Shown here: in pieces, positions 1 to 7,100 of the stretch | Layout: every line of letters begins with the position of its first letter | Position numbering within the stretch: the first letter of the stretch is position 1 | Assembly (NCBI GenBank): GCA_026706505.1 | Contig: JAPOYQ010000849.1 | Span: 1-10,139 of the forward strand | Length of the DNA stretch: 10,139 nt | Source of the DNA: Gemmatimonadota bacterium | Lineage (GTDB): Bacteria > Latescibacterota > UBA2968 > UBA8231 | Direction: 5' to 3' | Position numbers and translations under genes: made by a program | Notes under the pieces: generated by a model | Database searches by the model: none | What the model was told of the DNA's origin: nothing | Seen by the model: only the letters and a program-made list of their open reading frames with translations

Positions 1-461
1 AAGTGGCTCTCGCCGGGAACCGCCGACCGATCTCCTGTGGCACCGTCGAAGTCTCCTTTATAGCACGTAAGCGCATTATCGACGTACCGGTTCAGAGTTT
101 CAATACGCCGCGCGGAACGATTCTAGCCTCAAGCATTGAGGCAACCGCGGTTGATCTAGTCGGTTATGAAAAGCGTATCGGCGGGCTAGATCAAGCCGCG
201 ACCGTCCTCTCCGAACTCGCCGAGCGCATCAATCCAGATCTACTGGTAACAGCAGCGCGAACGGCTCCTATCCCTTGGGCACAGCGTCTTGGCTACCTGC
301 TCGAACTCGTCGGCGCAGCGGACAAGACGTTGCCCTTGAAGGCTCACGTGCGGCAGCAAGCGCGCGACACTGCTCTACTACTGCCATCCGCCAGCGACCA
401 CGGGACGCGCGCCAAGGACTGGCGGCTGCTCGTCAACACCGAGATTGAGGTGGATGTATGA
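1..461 (+). CDS. AbiEi-type antitoxin/transcriptional regulator, C-terminal part (5' end outside window)
   Basis: The reading frame is open to the left edge (first full codon at 3), so the N-terminal winged-helix part lies outside the window. The visible 153 or so residues match my knowledge of the AbiEi C-terminal domain: a strand-rich start (FIARKRIIDVPVQSF), then the conserved block with EATAVDLV and GGLDQAATVLSELAE, then QRLGYLLELVGA, and the terminal WRLLVNTEIEVD. AbiEi proteins are the antitoxins of type IV toxin-antitoxin (abortive infection) systems. They repress their own promoter and counter the nucleotidyltransferase toxin AbiEii. The TGA stop overlaps the ATG of the next frame as ATGA, the usual abiEi-abiEii coupling, but that next frame is broken. 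The gene is therefore an antitoxin without its toxin here. Family assignment is strong; whether it is still expressed cannot be seen. Confidence 0.85.
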   Translation, partial: VALAGNRRPISCGTVEVSFIARKRIIDVPVQSFNTPRGTILASSIEATAVDLVGYEKRIGGLDQAATVLSELAERINPDLLVTAARTAPIPWAQRLGYLLELVGAADKTLPLKAHVRQQARDTALLLPSASDHGTRAKDWRLLVNTEIEVDV

Positions 462-580
462 TTCCACGCGATTACGTAACGGCATGGCGGGCGCAGGTGC
501 CACATATAGCCGTCAAAACATCGTCTGGTATTCTGCGATGTTTGGTAGTCTATCAGACCACTTGGATGGGACCGGAATAG
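458..580 (+). pseudogene. Truncated abiEii toxin remnant (nucleotidyltransferase start only)
   Basis: An ATG overlapping the abiEi stop (ATGA) opens a 40-codon frame. Its first 15 residues, MIPRDYVTAWRAQVP, look like the conserved start of AbiEii nucleotidyltransferase toxins (family pattern MIPR-Y-T-WR). After about position 502 the similarity stops. The remaining 25 codons resemble nothing I know, and the frame ends at TAG 578-580, inside the 3' end of the convergent PIN gene. AbiEii proteins are usually about 250-300 residues, so nearly the whole toxin, including its nucleotidyltransferase core, is missing. The break near 503-552 is presumably a deletion or insertion boundary that brought the PIN gene here. 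The remnant may still be translated through coupling but cannot be an active toxin. Confidence 0.7.
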
Positions 581-939
581 CGGGCCATCTTGTCGTCCGT
601 GGTAAGCAGCGTGACATTTTCGACCTGCGCTTGCGCTATGAGTATGCGGTCGAAGGGGTCTTTGTGAATCAGCGGCAGAGACCCGACAGCGAGCGCGTGT
701 TCGGATCGAATCTCTAGTTCGCTGTAGTCGTTTTGTATCAGTCCATCCCGCAACTGCCGTGGGTCAACGCGAAAGTCGTCTCTGCCGAGTGCGCTCTTGA
801 TGACGACCTCCCAAATGCTTGCGGTGCTGAATATCAGCTCCGTAGCGGGGTCACTAAGAAGGTCCTGAGCTTCTGATGACAACCGCCCTGGGTCGCCCGC
901 CGCCCACAGCAACAGATGGGTATCCAGTAATAAAGCCAC
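553..939 (-). CDS. PIN-domain ribonuclease, VapC-like toxin
   Basis: This is a 128-residue PIN-domain protein of the VapC-like toxin group (COG3744 type), expected to be a Mg2+-dependent endoribonuclease. The acidic active-site residues are all visible: Asp6 in LLLDTHLLLW, Glu44 in SIWEVVIKSALG, Asp97 in the DPFDRILIAQA motif, and Asp115/116 in LLTTDD. Length is normal for a complete single-domain PIN toxin. The GTG start at 937-939 directly follows the TGA stop of the upstream gene in the same frame. A GGGGGAGG tract 4 bases before the GTG can serve as ribosome binding site. Relatives normally follow a small Phd/YefM- or VapB-like antitoxin gene. Here the upstream neighbour is a 340-codon capsid-like gene, so the cognate antitoxin is missing or unconventional. 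The 3' end overlaps the abiEii remnant on the other strand. Confidence 0.9.
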   Translation of the reverse strand: MALLLDTHLLLWAAGDPGRLSSEAQDLLSDPATELIFSTASIWEVVIKSALGRDDFRVDPRQLRDGLIQNDYSELEIRSEHALAVGSLPLIHKDPFDRILIAQAQVENVTLLTTDDKMARYSGPIQVV

Positions 940-1962
940 TCATCCTCCCCCGAACATTTTCTCTATCTCAGGACCACCCATACTGTCGAAGTCGTCGGGG
1001 ACTTTGATCTCTCCGGCCATGAAGCCCAAGCGGTGAGACGACGCTATGGTGAGCTTAGTAATACCATTGATATTGCCAATGCCTGCACCAACCATCTCCC
1101 ATCCTATGAACCTCCATCCGTTCGCTTTCCTCTGGCTTTGGACCTTGTAATTCCCGCAATACAGATTGTATCCCAAGAATTCCGGTGCTGGAAACGACCA
1201 TACTGTTGAAGCAGGCTTGCCGTTGTCGAAGGTATCAAAGAGCTCCTTCTTGCTTGAAGGGATGCACGTCATGTCACTACTCCCAGCAAAGTCTTCCAAA
1301 GCCCTGAAGACCATTTCGGACAATAAAAGTACCACCCTAGACCCAATCTGATTCTTCACAGCTAGACGCTTAATATCGATGAGATCGCTGCGCTGCAGAG
1401 GGCGAGGGCCATTGGCGGGGAGTACCTGTTTCGATTGCGCGACCGCCCGTCCGCAGTACTCTAGAAATTTCCTGTCGCGCTCCTCGGCTTCCCAAGAGGC
1501 CATCTCCTCGACAACCTTCAGGATGCTAGAGCCTGAAAGTTCCTCGGTGGTCTTTTCAAACCACTTGGTCTCGACGGAACGTATCGGGATGGGAAGCTGC
1601 TGGTCACCGTCTATATACTTGGGGGCTGGTTCGCCACGCATGTCCATTAACATCGCTATGACTGGTACCGGCATGAGCAACTGTACACTGGGCATGAAGC
1701 ATCTTAGATCAGGCTGCTCACCCGTCGCGTTGCCAGGGATGCCTACCAATTCATCTTCGGTTACGAATCGGGGGGGTATCACCTTGTAAAAGAGCGACAT
1801 CTTTTTGATTTTGCTGCGGATGTACTTTCCCGCCGCCTGATTAAATTCTTCCTGGCCTTCTGAGGTTTGCAAGCTCTCGACTGTCAAACTTTCGAGAATC
1901 TCTCGACTTTTCTGAAGTTCCGAATTTGTCATATCGTTTTTTCTAACTACTGTAACGTCCAA
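940..1962 (-). CDS. Putative HK97-fold phage major-capsid-like protein
   Basis: The frame has 340 codons from TTG (1960-1962), or 330 from the ATG at 1930-1932 (MTNSELQK), which looks the more natural start; neither has a strong ribosome binding site. The order of segments resembles the major capsid proteins of some tailed phages. There is a helical N terminus ending in YKVIPP (59-64) and a segment with MRGEPAPKYIDGDQ (108-120). A FEKTTEEL block (135-142) runs into a long charged helix, KVVEEMASWEAEERDRKFLEYCGRAV (about 149-174 as a whole). Then come a SDLIDIKRL / VVLLLSEMVFRAL pair (192-222) and a C-terminal WRFIGWEMVGAGIGNINGITKL strand region (283-304). I recognise the pattern, not a specific homologue. 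No portal, terminase, protease or tail gene is visible. GC of sampled lines is about 47 %, below the right-hand genes, which suggests transfer. It shares frame and probably transcript with the PIN gene. It could be a prophage relic or an encapsulin-like domesticated shell. Confidence 0.5.
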   Translation of the reverse strand: MDVTVVRKNDMTNSELQKSREILESLTVESLQTSEGQEEFNQAAGKYIRSKIKKMSLFYKVIPPRFVTEDELVGIPGNATGEQPDLRCFMPSVQLLMPVPVIAMLMDMRGEPAPKYIDGDQQLPIPIRSVETKWFEKTTEELSGSSILKVVEEMASWEAEERDRKFLEYCGRAVAQSKQVLPANGPRPLQRSDLIDIKRLAVKNQIGSRVVLLLSEMVFRALEDFAGSSDMTCIPSSKKELFDTFDNGKPASTVWSFPAPEFLGYNLYCGNYKVQSQRKANGWRFIGWEMVGAGIGNINGITKLTIASSHRLGFMAGEIKVPDDFDSMGGPEIEKMFGGG

Positions 1963-1972
1963 TTGTATGTTT

Positions 1973-2011
1973 TTAGGCGGGTATCTCTATTGTAAAGAGA
2001 TACCCGCCTAA
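1973..2011 (-). promoter_or_regulatory. Perfect 16-bp inverted repeat in the leader of the capsid-like gene
   Basis: The arms TTAGGCGGGTATCTCT (1973-1988) and its exact complement (1996-2011) flank a 7-base loop. On the minus strand it lies 10 bases upstream of the TTG start and 40 bases upstream of the alternative ATG, downstream of a likely promoter at 2036-2063, so it would form a stable hairpin in the 5' untranslated RNA. It is not a clear intrinsic terminator: on the minus strand it is followed by AAAAAC, and on the plus strand a T5 run follows only after seven further bases, with no plus-strand gene upstream to end. Candidate roles are operator for a dimeric repressor, a translational control hairpin, or the ends of a small mobile element. 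The role is inferred; the repeat itself is seen directly. Confidence 0.75.
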
Positions 2012-2035
2012 TGTAGCTTTTTAGTGATGTTGTGA

Positions 2036-2063
2036 AATGTACCAGGGACTCGGGGGGTGTCAA
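2036..2063 (-). promoter_or_regulatory. Putative sigma70-type promoter of the capsid-like/PIN transcript
   Basis: On the minus strand a perfect TTGACA -35 box (2058-2063) is followed after 16 bases by TACATT (2036-2041, 4 of 6 matches to TATAAT). Transcription would begin near 2029, about 67 bases before the TTG start, and the transcript would open with the palindrome at 1973-2011. Rated from consensus match and position only. Confidence 0.45.
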
Positions 2064-2144
2064 GCGAAAGAGCCTCATTGTCTCAAGCCCAAGCATCCAA
2101 CGCACTTTATCGCCGTCGGCGTCTCATTGGCAGTCTGAGCAACC

Positions 2145-2843
2145 CTACCTCCCCCACTCCTCTTCCGGCACCTCCGAATAATCCTGCGGCTCATACCCAA
2201 TCGCCCTTTTCCCGTGTTCCACGTCGTAGAGCGGCCAGTTGCTGCCCGACACCCCAAAGACGATTTCGAACTTCACGCCCGGATGAATCAGCGCCTGCTC
2301 AAAAACCCGCACGCAATCGCGGTGGCTGAGATGGTGCGGGTGTTCGGGTTGGTCGCGCTTGAGGTTGAAATTGCCGATGCGCACGCAGACAAATTCCATG
2401 TCGTGCTGATGGGCAAAAGAGTGGGCCAGCGCCTCGCCGAAAATCTTGCTGACCGTGTAGATACCCACTGGAGTGGTAGTCATATCGACCGTGCGGTGGA
2501 TGCTGCGCGGATAGAGGCCCAAGACCCCTGCGCGGCTGGCATAGGCGACGCGCTTGACGCCGTTTTGGCGAGCGGCCTCAAAGACGTTGTACGTGCCGAT
2601 GAAGTTGCTCTGCAGCATGGGCTCCCACTCGCTACCGCCGGGCAGACCCCCAATGTGGGCGACGGCATCCACACCGCGCGTGGCCTCTAGCACAGAGTCA
2701 AAGTCGGTGAGGTCCGAGACGAAGGTATCCATGAGGTCGGGCATAGGCACGCGGTCGTGGCCGCGCACCTCGTGGCGATTCTTGAGGCCGCGGGCTACGT
2801 TAGAGCCGACGCTACCGGCCGCGCCGGTTACGAGTATGCGCAT
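2145..2843 (-). CDS. NAD(P)-dependent epimerase/dehydratase family SDR (uronate-dehydrogenase-like)
   Basis: This 232-residue extended short-chain dehydrogenase starts with the Rossmann motif TGAAGSVG (6-13). Asp30 lies at the end of the second strand, where NAD ribose is usually held, and SDLTD (43-47) follows. The catalytic set is Ser103 in YASRAGVLGLYP and YTVSK (Tyr129, Lys133). The stretch after Ser103 and the block VRIGNF (154-159) resemble uronate dehydrogenases and related sugar-acid oxidising SDRs, so a cytoplasmic sugar or uronate oxidation or epimerisation is likely, but the substrate is not determined. At 232 residues it is on the short side for an epimerase (usually 260-330) but similar to compact uronate-dehydrogenase-like forms. 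The ATG has a good AAAGGAAA ribosome binding site 5 bases upstream. It follows the metallophosphoesterase at 77 bases, so it may be a separate transcript. Function at family level only. Confidence 0.85.
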   Translation of the reverse strand: MRILVTGAAGSVGSNVARGLKNRHEVRGHDRVPMPDLMDTFVSDLTDFDSVLEATRGVDAVAHIGGLPGGSEWEPMLQSNFIGTYNVFEAARQNGVKRVAYASRAGVLGLYPRSIHRTVDMTTTPVGIYTVSKIFGEALAHSFAHQHDMEFVCVRIGNFNLKRDQPEHPHHLSHRDCVRVFEQALIHPGVKFEIVFGVSGSNWPLYDVEHGKRAIGYEPQDYSEVPEEEWGR

Positions 2844-2879
2844 GGTAGTTTCCTTTCGCTAAGAGGCATTTTTAACATT

Positions 2880-2923
2880 CCTCGTGCTGTTTGGAACGAG
2901 GGCAACCACAAGGATTGCCCCTA
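2880..2923. repeat. Short interspersed palindromic repeat (GGGCAA...TTGCCC) with overlapping second stem
   Basis: GGGCAA (2900-2905) and TTGCCC (2915-2920) form a 6-bp stem with loop CCACAAGGA, followed by CTAC. A second stem, CCTCGT (2880-2885) with ACGAGG (2896-2901), overlaps it. The unit GGGC-ACCACAAGG-GCCCCTAC resembles a palindromic repeat I have seen many times between genes of Chloroflexi and other environmental bacteria (GGGCGACCACAAGGGTCGCCCCTAC type); only one copy is present here. It lies between two minus-strand genes, and its right end supplies the TAG stop of the metallophosphoesterase. No T run follows, so it is not a canonical terminator. Confidence 0.6.
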
Positions 2924-4171
2924 CGCTCGGTGCAGGGTGATAATCGGGGCCTCGGGCGGGCAGCCGAAGCGGAAGGGCAGCCAGTGTCCAACGCCGGCCG
3001 TAGTGTAGAGCTGAGTGGTTCCCTTTTCGTAGCGCCCCCAGATATAGCGCTCGGGAAAGAACGGCTCAAAAAAGCTGCGCCCGGCCATGCCTAGCTGAAA
3101 ACCATGCGTATGGCCGGCCAAAATCAAGTCAGTGCCGCCGAGGGGCGCGGCGTAGTCGAGGGCCTGCGAGCGGTGGCTCAGCAACACAGTGAAGGCATCG
3201 CTCGGCGACTCGCTTACGGCCTTTTCCACCGAGTTGCGGAGTTGCGCGTAGGACGCCGGACTGCGCAGAAAGCGCGGATCGTCAACCCCGCCGAGGTAGA
3301 GCGTTGCCGCGCCCACAGGCACCGATAGCCCTTCGTTCACGAGCAAGGGAATCGCAGTCTGGTCGAAGTGCCGGCGAATGCGGCGGATGCCGCGCATGTA
3401 CTCGTGGTTGCCTAAACTGGCGTAGGTCCCAAGCCGAGTCGGCACGCTTTCGATCAGGCGCAGGGTCGCCAAGTAATCCGGGTTGTGGTCGCATACATCG
3501 CCGGTGATCGCGATCAAGTCCGGTGCGGCTTGAGCCACACGCACGAGCAGGGCTTCGAGGTCGGCGAGTTGGACGTACGGCCCAATGTGCATGTCGCTGA
3601 GATGGAGGATCTTTAAGCCCTCTAGCTCGGCAGGCAGACCGGGATAGTGGAGCGGCACCACAGGCATGCGCGCGCGAGTGCAGGAGGTGTAGATGCCGTG
3701 GCTGACACCCACCGCCCCAAGAGCGGGCACCACAGCGAGGCCACGGCTGAGAAAGCGCCGTCGCTCAAACGAGCTAGGTTCCTCTGCCCCTCCTTGCCGC
3801 AAGCGATCGTAGAGCAAAACGCCCAAGACAACCGGCGTCATCAGCAGTGCGGCGATGAAGAAGGCCCCGAGGTAAAGAGTGAGGGCCGAGAACAGGCTCG
3901 TACCGATAGCCCAAAGCCAAGGCACATCGTAGTAGCGGCTCAGGACGCGGAACACCGCGCCCAATAAGGCCACGGGAAACTGCCAGTAGAACAGACGGCG
4001 GAACCAAGTGACCCGCCACCAGTGCCGATGCACCCCAGCGACCAAGGCCAGCGTTGTAAAATAGAGGATGATGTACGTCGCCGTGGCGAAGATGAGGAAG
4101 CGCGGAATCCCCGCCACTAGGCGCTCGAACGATGCCCACAGCAGGGCAGCGTGGGAAATAAGCTCCATCAC
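2921..4171 (-). CDS. Membrane-anchored metallophosphoesterase (YkuE/YaeI-like)
   Basis: This protein of about 416 residues has several hydrophobic N-terminal segments (about 23-46, 62-77, 88-120). A twin-arginine-like stretch, ERRRFLSRGLAVVPALGA (136-153), precedes a calcineurin-like phosphoesterase domain from about 185 to the end. The dinuclear metal motifs are complete: DMH (193-195), GDVCD (224-228), GNHE (254-257), a lone SH (332-333) and GHTHG (353-357). The last reads GHTHGFQ where most relatives have GHTHGGQ. Family members hydrolyse phosphoesters, and some YkuE/YaeI-type members act on lipid-linked substrates at the membrane; the substrate here is unknown. The first two codons are GTG ATG (4166-4171); either could start, and no clear ribosome binding site is seen. 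It begins 6-9 bases after the CPBP protease stop, so the two are probably co-transcribed and translationally linked. Confidence 0.9.
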   Translation of the reverse strand: MMELISHAALLWASFERLVAGIPRFLIFATATYIILYFTTLALVAGVHRHWWRVTWFRRLFYWQFPVALLGAVFRVLSRYYDVPWLWAIGTSLFSALTLYLGAFFIAALLMTPVVLGVLLYDRLRQGGAEEPSSFERRRFLSRGLAVVPALGAVGVSHGIYTSCTRARMPVVPLHYPGLPAELEGLKILHLSDMHIGPYVQLADLEALLVRVAQAAPDLIAITGDVCDHNPDYLATLRLIESVPTRLGTYASLGNHEYMRGIRRIRRHFDQTAIPLLVNEGLSVPVGAATLYLGGVDDPRFLRSPASYAQLRNSVEKAVSESPSDAFTVLLSHRSQALDYAAPLGGTDLILAGHTHGFQLGMAGRSFFEPFFPERYIWGRYEKGTTQLYTTAGVGHWLPFRFGCPPEAPIITLHRA

Positions 4172-4177
4172 CCGCGC

Positions 4178-7100
4178 CTAGGACGCCTCGCGCTCAGCAC
4201 CCAAGCGCCACCACAGACAGAAGACCACCAAAAGAATCAGCAGCAACAGAATGCCGGCTTGCAACTGATAGGCCGGCGCAGACAACGCGCCGAGGCTCTG
4301 GGCCGCCGAGTGCACCGAGACAAACCCCAGTAACACGTAGGCAAGGAGGTTGTTCCGCAAGAGCAAGACGATTGCAGCGACGACGAAGCCAACGCTGGTG
4401 ACAAACGTCAACAACTCAAAGAGGAATTCGTCGAAGTGAACGGCGTTGCCTCCGGACATAATCAATCCCACCCCCAAGCCCGCCACGACTGCATAGAGCC
4501 TCTTTTTTATTACGAAGCGGCTATAGTAGAGCGCCAAGCCAGCGAGAATCGGGAGGAAGATGGCGTTCGTTACGCCGTCGGACAGGGAATTCCAAAAGGG
4601 CAGATACTGGTCCAATCCAGAGGGTAGCCCAAAGCCGAGGGTCGGGTCGGAGGCGATGAATCGGCTCTCTACGTAGCCGCGCAAGTGCTGCCACGCCTCT
4701 CTGGCGACGAGGATCAGCGCGACCCCGACGACAGCGTCGCGGAATTCAGGCACGCGACGCGCGGCTCGCAGGCGCGCCGGCCAGTCTGGATAGAGGCTAG
4801 TGGCCAAGCCGAGAGCTGCGAGAATCATCAAGCCGACCCCCAAGCTGCCCAAGACAATGCTGAGTATCTGGGTAATGGTAAAGATCGGCAGCGTAAGGCG
4901 GGTATCGTAGGCGCGTTCGACAACCGACAGGCCATTGAGAAATTCGAGTACTAAGAAGGCCGCGACAATCGCGGCGATTTTGATCAGCGGAGACCAAACT
5001 ATGCCCTCGTTCCGCACGCGGCGCACGAGCAGCCACAGGCCGTGGATCACCACCGCGGCAATCAAGACGATGAGTAGGCCGGAAAGCGCGGTTTTGAGCG
5101 TGGTGCTCTCCTGGTGCTCACGCCGCCAATCCTCGGGCACTTTGAGGAAGCGATAGATAGAAGCCGGCTCGTCGCCAGCAACGTTGACCCGCACTCGATA
5201 GCGCAGCTCATCGACGTTGCGCGGGTCGCCCTCGATAGCTTCAAAGACGAAGCGGTGATCGCGGCGGTTGGGCAGCTTTTCCGACGAGGATTCCTTGAGC
5301 TCCAATTGCTCGACGTCAAAGCCGAAGGCACGTAGGTGCTGAACGGCTATTGCCTGTGCTTGTACCTCTTCGAGGTCCGCACCCTCGGCCTCTTCGGCCA
5401 ACAGGTGGTTTATGCTGTAGAGAGAGCCGTCTTCGGGATGGACGGCGACCCGGTATTCCTCCTTTTCTCCATAGCGAAAAAAGCGCGTCACCCACAAGCT
5501 GGCCAAAAGATCTTCTCGATATAGGCGATTGACCACGGCCACCGAGTCGCGCTCTAGGATGTACCGGATCGCCAGCGCGTCCGGTTGGTTTTGATAGTAG
5601 GTAACCACCTCGTATGCCGAGGCATCCGCGCCGGTCTCCTCTAGATGCTCAACGGCCTTGGCCTCGGCTTCGCCCTGGGTCAGGTGGACATCGACAAAGT
5701 CGAGCGGCTTCTCGTATTCGAGGGTGAAAAAGCCCAGCGAGACCACGACCACCGCGGCGGCCCAACCTAGGCGTCGTTTAGACAGCGGGGTATAGACAAA
5801 CGCGGGGGTCGGAGCTGTGGGCTGTTGCGCTGTAGGCTCGTCCGCGGCGGCTTCCGAGACGGGGGGCGCAGCGCTTTTGTTGAGCAAGGGTGTTGGATCT
5901 GCGAAGCGTCGCTGCCGTAGGTAGAGGAAGAGCGCCACCGCCAAGGGCAGAAGCATCAGACCCGCCGACAAGGCCGCTGAAACGACGAAGTAGCTATTGG
6001 ACGAGCGGAAGAGGATTAGGGACGTGTACAGGGCGTCAATCGTGTAGTGCCATACGAGAGGGGCGAGAATTCCGAAGCGAAGAAAAATATAACCGACGAC
6101 AATACCGGCGATGCCCACCTCAATGCCGCGAATGTAAAAGGGCTGCTGCGGATAGTTAGCATGAGCAAATCCCCATATAAGGCCCGCGATGACGACCGCA
6201 ACCCAGCGGAACTTGAGGTATTTGTGCAGGAAGGGAATCGAAAACGCCCGGGATATAAACTCCTCGGAGACCGCGGGCATAAAGCCGATCAACAGCACCA
6301 TGATCCACGGGATATACGTGTTGACCATCTCGCTGTAGGGAATGTACGCCGGACCCCAAGCGCCGAATTGCTCGGCTGTGATGTAAAAGAGTACTTGGTA
6401 AGCCAAGAAGGCGGGGGTCATGGCCAAGCCGAGAATGGTGCCGAGGAGAAAGCGCTTAGTGCGCAAGCCCGCTGGCGTAAACTGGCCCCCGATCTGGATT
6501 TGGTTCGCGTAGTACCGTCGGTACAAAGGCTCGGCCGCCGCGGTGAGAAAAAAGATGAGAATGCCTTGGGCAGCAGCGGCGAACAGACTGTTTAGCAACT
6601 GTCCCGTCAAAAAAGACCCGTATGTATCGGTCGTGTCGTAGTCAAACGCGGTCAGCGGCAGGTTGTTGAGTTGGGCCAGCAGCGTCAGGACCGCGGCGAT
6701 AGCCCCGAAGATCGCCGCGGTCTTCCAGCGGATGTCTCGGGCGCGAACGCCGATAAAGAACGAAACCAGCATCGCCAGTATGGTCAGGATGAGTAAGGTC
6801 CCAGCCACTAAGCCTGTGGTCTCGTTGCGAGACCGCAAATCGGCGTAGTCGCGCTCCCAAGCCTCGGGGATTTTGAGATACTCGCCAAAGCCGCCGATCT
6901 GGTCGCCTTGCAGCCGCACGTAGAAGCGGTAGTAGGCCTCGCCAACGGCAAAGTCGCGCAGTTTCCAGCTAAAGGTGTGGTCGATGCGGTTAGGTCGTTC
7001 CTGAGTCTGGACTTCTACGAATTCGAGCGCGGCGAGGTCGCGGCCAAGCTCAGCGGTGAGAAAGGCTTCGGCCAAACGGCGGGCTTCGGCTTCTTCTAAG

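Noticed and set aside
445..717. A 90-codon plus-strand frame across the abiEii remnant and the PIN gene
   Set aside because: It is in a different frame from the coupled ATG at 458 and is mostly antisense to the PIN gene; it matches nothing I know.
934..945. Selenocysteine recoding of the in-frame TGA between the capsid-like and PIN genes
   Set aside because: There is no selenoprotein family match, the codon is followed at once by a usable start with a ribosome binding site, and I see no obvious SECIS-type hairpin just downstream; ordinary termination is simpler.
1379..1789. A 136-codon plus-strand frame antisense to the capsid-like gene
   Set aside because: Composition is serine- and glycine-rich without a plausible domain; the minus-strand frame has coherent helices and strands over the same interval.
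1973..2022. The 16-bp palindrome followed by TTTTT as a rho-independent terminator
   Set aside because: The T run begins seven bases after the stem on the plus strand and no plus-strand gene reads into it; on the minus strand the stem is followed by A, not T.
1..2144. Complete prophage or integrative element
   Set aside because: Apart from the capsid-like gene there is no integrase, terminase, portal, tail or lysis gene, and no att-like direct repeat or tRNA is visible within the window.
6047..6595. A 182-codon plus-strand frame antisense to the CPBP protease
   Set aside because: It is the complement of the catalytic region of a convincing membrane protease, has no recognisable motifs, and I see no promoter or ribosome binding site for it.
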